Shown here: positions 8,602 to 13,130 of the stretch, in pieces | Position numbering within the stretch: the first letter of the stretch is position 1 | How the letters are laid out: the number at the start of each line of letters is the position of its first letter | NCBI GenBank assembly: GCA_011503125.2 | Contig: WWBZ02000056.1 | Coordinates: 1-13,130, forward strand | Reading direction: 5' to 3' | Length of the DNA: 13,130 bases | DNA from: Botryosphaeria dothidea | Lineage: Eukaryota; Ascomycota; Dothideomycetes; Botryosphaeriales; Botryosphaeriaceae | Translations under genes and position numbers: made by a program | The notes under the pieces: model-generated | Database searches by the model: none | Told to the model about the DNA's origin: nothing | What the model saw: only the letters and a program-made list of their open reading frames with translations

Positions 8602-9641
8602 ATGTCTACGCGCCGGAAGCCGTCCCGCAGCTCCGGCAGCTACAACGAACCGTCACTCAACTCGCCCGACCAGGCCTCCGCCATGGCAAACGACGACAGC
8701 ACAAGCCCTCACCGCACGTCTCTGGCGCGCCGCTCACCCTTCCTACCCACCCGTCTCGAGCTCCTCCTCCTGTCGATCTACCCCGCCACTCTGCTTCTCG
8801 GGTCCATCTTCTCAATCGTCTCGCCCACCACGCGCAACACGCCCTACAGCGCCACGTCGCAGTCGCACCCGGTCGACCAGGCACCGTCGTACTTTGCGCA
8901 GAAGAAGAACATCTTCAACGTGTTCTTTGTCAAAAAGGGGTGGGCATGGACAACGGTCGCGCTGTTCCTGTTCCTGTTCACGCACCCGAGCCTGGGCCCG
9001 CCCATGCGGCCCGTCCTCACGCCGCGAAGGGTGCGCGGCGTCCTGCGCTGGATGCTGGTCACGCTGGCCTGGGTCTTCATCACCCAGTGGTTTTTCGGGC
9101 CCCCGCTCATCGACACGCTCTTCCGCTTCACCGGCGGCCAGTGCGAGCTGGTGCGCGACCCGGCCGCGCGCGACGCCATGTCCGACGCCCGCGAGTACAT
9201 CACCGCTGCAACGTGCAAGGTCGCCGGCGGCACCTGGAAAGGGGGTCATGACATCAGCGGGCACGTCTTCCTGCTGATCTTGGGCAGCCTGCTGCTGTGG
9301 CTCGAAATCCTGCCCCGCCGTCCTGCGCGCCGAGGGCCTGCGCGACGGCCCGCCGGATCGTCATGTCGGATGGCAAGACGCGCACGGCGGGCGCCGAGGC
9401 CCAGCGCGAAAGCCATGCCTACTCCGCGGCCGATGAGAAGGATCCGGGTCTCGGGGTCAAGGCGTCGTTGGCGGTCATGGCGCTCAGCTGGTGGATGCTC
9501 CTCATGACGGCCGCCTTCTTCCACACCTGGTTTGAGAAATTTACTGGTCTGCTCGTCGCGTTCCTCGCAATTTGGAGCATCTACTTCCTCCCGCGAGGCG
9601 TTCCAGCATATCGCGCCATCATTGGCATGCCTGGCGTGTAG
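8602..9641 (+). CDS. FIT2/Scs3-like fat-storage-inducing transmembrane protein
   Basis: FIT proteins are ER membrane enzymes of the lipid-phosphatase type. They support lipid droplet budding and ER lipid balance; yeast has Scs3 and Yft2. The ATG at 8602 is followed by a serine-rich cytosolic stretch and then RRSPFLPTRLELLLLSIYPA, the usual first membrane segment. Further segments lie near WAWTTVALFLFLFTH, LRWMLVTLAWVFITQWF, HVFLLILGSLLLWLEI, SLAVMALSWWMLLMTAAFF and FTGLLVAFLAIWSIYFL, six in all. Both active-site histidine regions are present: GHDISGHVFLL (His codon 9262-9264) and FFHTWFEKFTG (His codon 9522-9524). PSYFAQKKNIFNVFFVKKGW is also typical. Two extra bases break the frame: one in the CCCC at 9313-9316 and one near 9346-9352. 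Without them LEILPAVLRAEGLRDARRIV reads through to SHAYSAADEKDPGLGVKAS and the stop at 9639-9641, about 345 residues. No intron is needed. Confidence 0.92.
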
Positions 9642-11908
9642 TCCAAGGGGCAACGTCTTTTTGGTTGGAGAGGCAAAAAAAAAAAGCTTGGGACGCTCTG
9701 AGACTCACGGTTCGCTTGGCTGACGTCTTTCTCGTACTACGCTCGTGGTAATCACAAGATATCTCCCCCCCCTCATAGACTCATGTTCAGATTAGCGCTT
9801 TCTGTATGATCATGGCATAGCGTGGCTTTTTGTTGAATGAAGACCAACAACGAAATTGCAAGACCACCAATCCGTCAATCTCTTCTCACGTGCCATGCTA
9901 CTCATGAGCGCCGTGACGCCCGCAGCGTTTCAGGCCCGTCCTATCCTAAACCCTCTCATTAAGCGCCAAACCTTGGGGTCCGGAGGGCAACGAAAATACG
10001 AATTGACGACCATGATGCTTTCTCGGTGCCAGGTAAGTTAACGGGAAAGGATCACTCGCTCGTCCAACAATTCTGCCGCGAACCAGGTTAGAATTTGCCG
10101 ATTGGAAGGGGTATTGAACGAAACCCGGGCAGTTTCTCACTCTCCATCCGACGGGGCTTTCGGGCGAGGGATTCAGCGGAACGTCGGGAGTTGCGTGTCG
10201 CGTGGTACGTACATGAGGCACTGTCATGCAGAACACACACGCAGCCATCTTTTTCTTCACAGCGTGGCAGTAGCCGAATGGAGGAGTCATCGCCGAGAAA
10301 GTGTGCAGGATTTCGAAGGAGCTAAGTTCGAATGCAGTTACGTAGCATGCGCGTCAATTGTTGGTTGTTCCGAGTCATTGTGCCAATTCACTTTTTTTTT
10401 CTTACTTGTCGTCCTCTCGCATGCTTTTCTTTTTGCGGCTCGCTGCTGGCGGACAAGGTTTCTTCCTTTTCAAGTTTTTAAGGCTTTGGTCGAATCTGGG
10501 GTGCCTGATGCGCAAGGCTGGCTCTTGTCCTCGGGATTTATTCCTGCACATGCAGCAGAATTGATGCCTGAGCCGTGTGTTGGACCTTCCCGGGGTTTTG
10601 GCTCTCGTTGATACGCTGCCTTGCTCTTGCGGAGCGGAGCCGCGCGCATATTTTTTTTACTTAGGGCGTCCGCGAATCCCCAGGCCCGCTCGGCCTTTCG
10701 TCGTCGGAGTTTTTCCCTCGACGTCTTCTTGAATGGTCACGGATGTGGGGTCCCGCAGACGGTTAGGTTTTCGGCGCGATGGACCGCCCTCTGCGGGGGA
10801 TCGTCGATAGTTTTCGGCGCAGAATGTATTTTCACCGTATGGTCAGTTGAAGAAAGCAGTCCAGACTTCGGTGTTGTTGCTTTTTATGCATCCACGGCTC
10901 CTCTGTGAGATTCTGGTCTTTCTTTGCTCGATTTTACTCGTCCAACGCATCTGCTATCTCTGGTCCACGATCTCGTCTTCGAACAATTTTCTTTTCTTTT
11001 TTTAAGGCCTACACAGGTCACACCATCTGCTAAAAAGCCTGCAGAAGAGTGCTGCAACCAATGGCTAGCGGCCACGGATTTGACCAGTACAACTTCGTGG
11101 GGAGTTGAAGTATTCATCCGGGCGTGAGTCTGGTGTTTCTAATAATGCAGCTACTTGGATGAAAGTCTCGACTCCCATGGCAGTTTGAGTATTATTTTTA
11201 CTTGACTCATCCATGGAAAAGCTGCATTTGGCGCTAATAGTCGGCGCAAATCCCTCTATATTGAAGGTATAGTGGATATGCAAAGTCGCTTGTATCACAC
11301 ACCTAAAGTCCCGCATGCAACAAGGAAAAAATTCTCCATCAAGCGAAGGACCAGACACCCAGAACGACCCAACTCTACTCTCACAGCGTCTTCCTCCCCT
11401 CTCTCTCATTCTTCGCAGCGTGATGTTAACTAATCATACCCGCAATCCACCCGCTCCTTACTCCCGTCACCTCACATCACGACATCACCACACCCGCGAG
11501 CTTCAACGACCACGTTATCGATTGATTTGATTCTGCTGCCATACTCAGTCGAGCCATCCCCTCCTTTTCTCTTTCCGTCTTCTCAATAAACTCGAGCGTT
11601 TCATTCTCGTCCGATTCTCTGCATCGGGGTGGCAGTCATGCTCGCGGAACCAGGGGCGCCGCCGCGTGATCTGGCGTGATTGCACACTGCCGCACTTACG
11701 AGTCCTCGTCTGAGGACAAACGTTCAAAGCACACACTGGGGAAACGCGTTGCATGTGACAGCAGGCAGAAGAATCCGAGACTCCGGGATTCGTTTTGTGT
11801 CCTGGAGCGCCGGCGCCGTATATAGCTCGTGCTTCTTCCAGATATTGATGGATGATCAGATGCAAACCAGAAGACTTGTCGTCCAATTTCAATAGAAATC
11901 TCTCAGAA
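9642..11908. other. Long stretch without a recognisable gene
   Basis: About 2.27 kb follow the FIT-like gene in which no frame resembles a known protein. The longest open frame, about 10102-10611, has no ATG at its start and reads like translated leader sequence. The region has homopolymers (A-run at about 9676-9686, C-run at about 9766-9773, T-runs near 10392, 10652 and 10994). It also has a strongly C/T-rich block at about 11340-11590 such as fungi show in promoters and 5' leaders. It may hold the promoter and a long 5' leader of the small gene proposed at 11909, or a non-coding RNA; nothing in the sequence decides this. Confidence 0.5.
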
Positions 11909-12124
11909 ATGCCTTACACCGGACCTCCCCGCATCCTCCTCGTTGTTGCCTACAAGTCGCTTGCTTCCGGACGAGCCGTCCGGGCTGATGTCAAGCGTGT
12001 GCTGCAGTAAGTTCTCTTCCGTTCCAGCTGTAGATGCAGGAGAGAAGCGCCATCATACCTACTCTGTGGATAATGTTCTGACCCGTAATACAGTCAGAAT
12101 GCTGAGAAGACGAATGAGAAATGA
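11909..12124 (+). CDS. Possible small two-exon protein of unknown function (42 residues)
   Basis: An ATG in fair context (CAGAAATGCC) opens MPYTGPPRILLVVAYKSLAS, continuing GRAVRADVKRVL. A GTAAGT donor at 12007 and an acceptor at 12093 (TACAG, preceded by TTCTGACCC) allow an 87-nt intron. After splicing, the second exon adds HQNAEKTNEK and a TGA at 12122-12124. Without splicing the frame ends at TAA 12008-12010 after 33 residues. The protein would have a short hydrophobic stretch (ILLVVAY) and a charged C-terminus. I do not recognise the family. Support is the good intron signals, the C-rich coding-like first exon and the pyrimidine-rich region upstream. The downstream bases to 12403 hold nothing else I can name. 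Confidence 0.35.
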
Positions 12125-12403
12125 ACGCCTTTATGAACAACCGCCTCTACGGAACGAATTTCGCTTATTTGTCCTGGAGACGCATTAGGGATGGAATAAT
12201 CGAGTGTCGCATCTATAGATGGAGGCCCAGGGGTATTAATATCAAGACTGATAAGAATGGATTGCAAGCATAGGAAAATTTCGGGTCCAAACTTGTTTTG
12301 ACAGGAAGCACACAAGCAGAAGCAACAGGGATAGGGTTTTGTTTGGTTATGGCGGAGCTGGGGCTTTGAAGCCAGAATCTAATAATCTAGAGAGGAGAAA
12401 AAT

Positions 12404-13063
12404 TTAATGGAGAGTAAATGAAGACAAGTCCTCCATTTCCAGGCCCTCCATCGCCTCTTCCTTCATAATGCTATGGACGTATGCTTCAACAACGAGCTGA
12501 AAGTCCTTGTCTACCTTCTCCTTGCTCATGTCTCGAAGGATAAACGGAACCTGTACTCCGGCCAAGCAACAAACAACATCCCCTGGTTGAACATTCACCT
12601 AGCAAAACGCCAAGATAGCTGTTGTCTGTGGTAATGATCCGGCGACCCTCGAACATGTCTTTTTCCTCATCCTCTTCTTCATCCATTTCGTCATTCTCAA
12701 CTTCTTGTTTGGCAGTCTCCCACAATTCTGACCACAGCTGCCCATTGTCTGTGTGAAAACATGTCTTCTCTTCTCCCGTAGGATTTAGTGCCTGCAACAC
12801 AACATCCTCAATTGACTCCCCAGTCGGGTACGTTCCCATTTTGGAGGTCATACACAGAGCTTCCCTGCATTGTTTCCAAAAAAGTGCTTGGTCTTCCCAG
12901 ATGGCGTAAGTGCCGGATGTTCGCAACAGTTGCAAACCTGAGGCCCCCTACGATCAAAGTCTGCGAGTTCGTGGCCGCCGCTTCCTCATCAACAAAAGCC
13001 GGTACTTCCGCCGCCTGTCCGGACTCGATGGCTCCTCCGTCAGGGAAGACCGGGGATGTATTC
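12404..13063 (-). CDS. HET-like (heterokaryon incompatibility) protein, C-terminal part, frameshifted
   Basis: Fungal HET-domain proteins act in non-self recognition between hyphae; the HET domain itself lies N-terminal and would be beyond this window. What is seen resembles the C-terminal half of such proteins. It has GGAIESGQAAEVPAF and TLIVGGLRFATVA (about 13010-12920), then TYAIWEDQALFWKQCREALC, and an acidic run NDEMDEEEDEEKDMF (about 12700-12645). GRRIITTDNSYLGV and VQPGDVVCCLAGVQVPFILR follow, then VEAYVHSIMKEEAMEGLEME and a TAA at 12406-12404. The tail pattern (a 'RR.. T..G YLG', then 'GD.V..L.G..VPF.LR', then 'Y.H.IM..EA') is what I know from this family. The frame changes twice, near 12602 and near 12920, and a stop at about 13065 ends the upstream frame, so the true start is unknown. 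The assignment rests on remembered pattern. Confidence 0.6.
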
Positions 13064-13130
13064 TAAAGGACTACAAGCGAACCGCTAGTCACACACCTAA
13101 GACGGAACTCCTGGTCGTATCGGACTATGG

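Noticed and set aside
7782..8603. Long overlapping plus-strand frames opposite the esterase
   Set aside because: They arise from the GC-rich codon usage of the minus-strand esterase, are full of Arg/Ala runs and resemble nothing; the minus strand carries clear CE15 motifs.
8477..9277. Two other plus-strand frames and two minus-strand frames over the FIT-like gene
   Set aside because: Shadow frames in GC-rich coding sequence, dominated by Arg, Pro and Ser; only the frame from 8602 shows membrane segments and FIT motifs.
10102..10611. Frame of about 169 codons in the long spacer
   Set aside because: Starts at TTG, runs over T-tracts giving FFFLL runs, and shows no domain or compositional sign of coding.
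1..13130. Mobile elements, CRISPR arrays, prokaryotic operons or phage modules
   Set aside because: No transposase, reverse transcriptase, long terminal or inverted repeats, spaced repeats, or Shine-Dalgarno-led gene strings were seen; genes are intron-bearing and fungal.

Overview
This window looks like nuclear DNA of a filamentous ascomycete (Pezizomycotina). The genes carry short introns of about 52-102 nt with GT..AG ends and CTGAC/CTAAC-like branch points. The gene set also fits: the fungal-type 21.3 kDa subunit of complex I, a Ubp2-type deubiquitinase, a secreted-type CE15 glucuronoyl methylesterase, a fungal FIT/Scs3 protein and a HET-like protein. A Dothideomycete is my best guess from protein resemblance, but this is inference.

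Layout. Bases 1-1645: no gene I can support, partly AT-rich. 1646-2393 (minus): four-exon complex I 21.3 kDa subunit (NDUFA11/Tim17-like). 2394-2910: divergent promoter region. 2911-6876 (plus): large Ubp2-like ubiquitin hydrolase with five introns and perhaps a sixth leading to an exon ending at 7155. 7156-7628: convergent 3' spacer with a short CATA microsatellite. 7629-8550 (minus): CE15 glucuronoyl methylesterase lacking its N-terminal part. 8602-9641 (plus): FIT2/Scs3-like ER lipid protein, head-to-head with the esterase only about 50 bp away. 9642-11908: about 2.3 kb without a recognisable gene, pyrimidine-rich. 11909-12124 (plus): possible 42-residue two-exon protein. 12404 to about 13063 (minus): C-terminal part of a HET-like protein, running towards or past the window edge.

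The genes have no evident shared pathway (respiration, ubiquitin recycling, lignocellulose attack, lipid storage, non-self recognition). This is ordinary eukaryotic gene neighbourhood, not an operon or a cassette.

The most consistent unexplained signal is a series of single-base gains and losses, several in homopolymers, that breaks every sizeable gene while the protein sequence on both sides stays well conserved. I count nine in the deubiquitinase, two in the FIT gene, one in the esterase, at least two in the HET-like gene and one at a splice junction of the complex I gene. The simplest explanation is uncorrected long-read error, not pseudogenes. By contrast, the missing 5' part of the esterase is not explained by indels. 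I found no convincing undescribed biological system.
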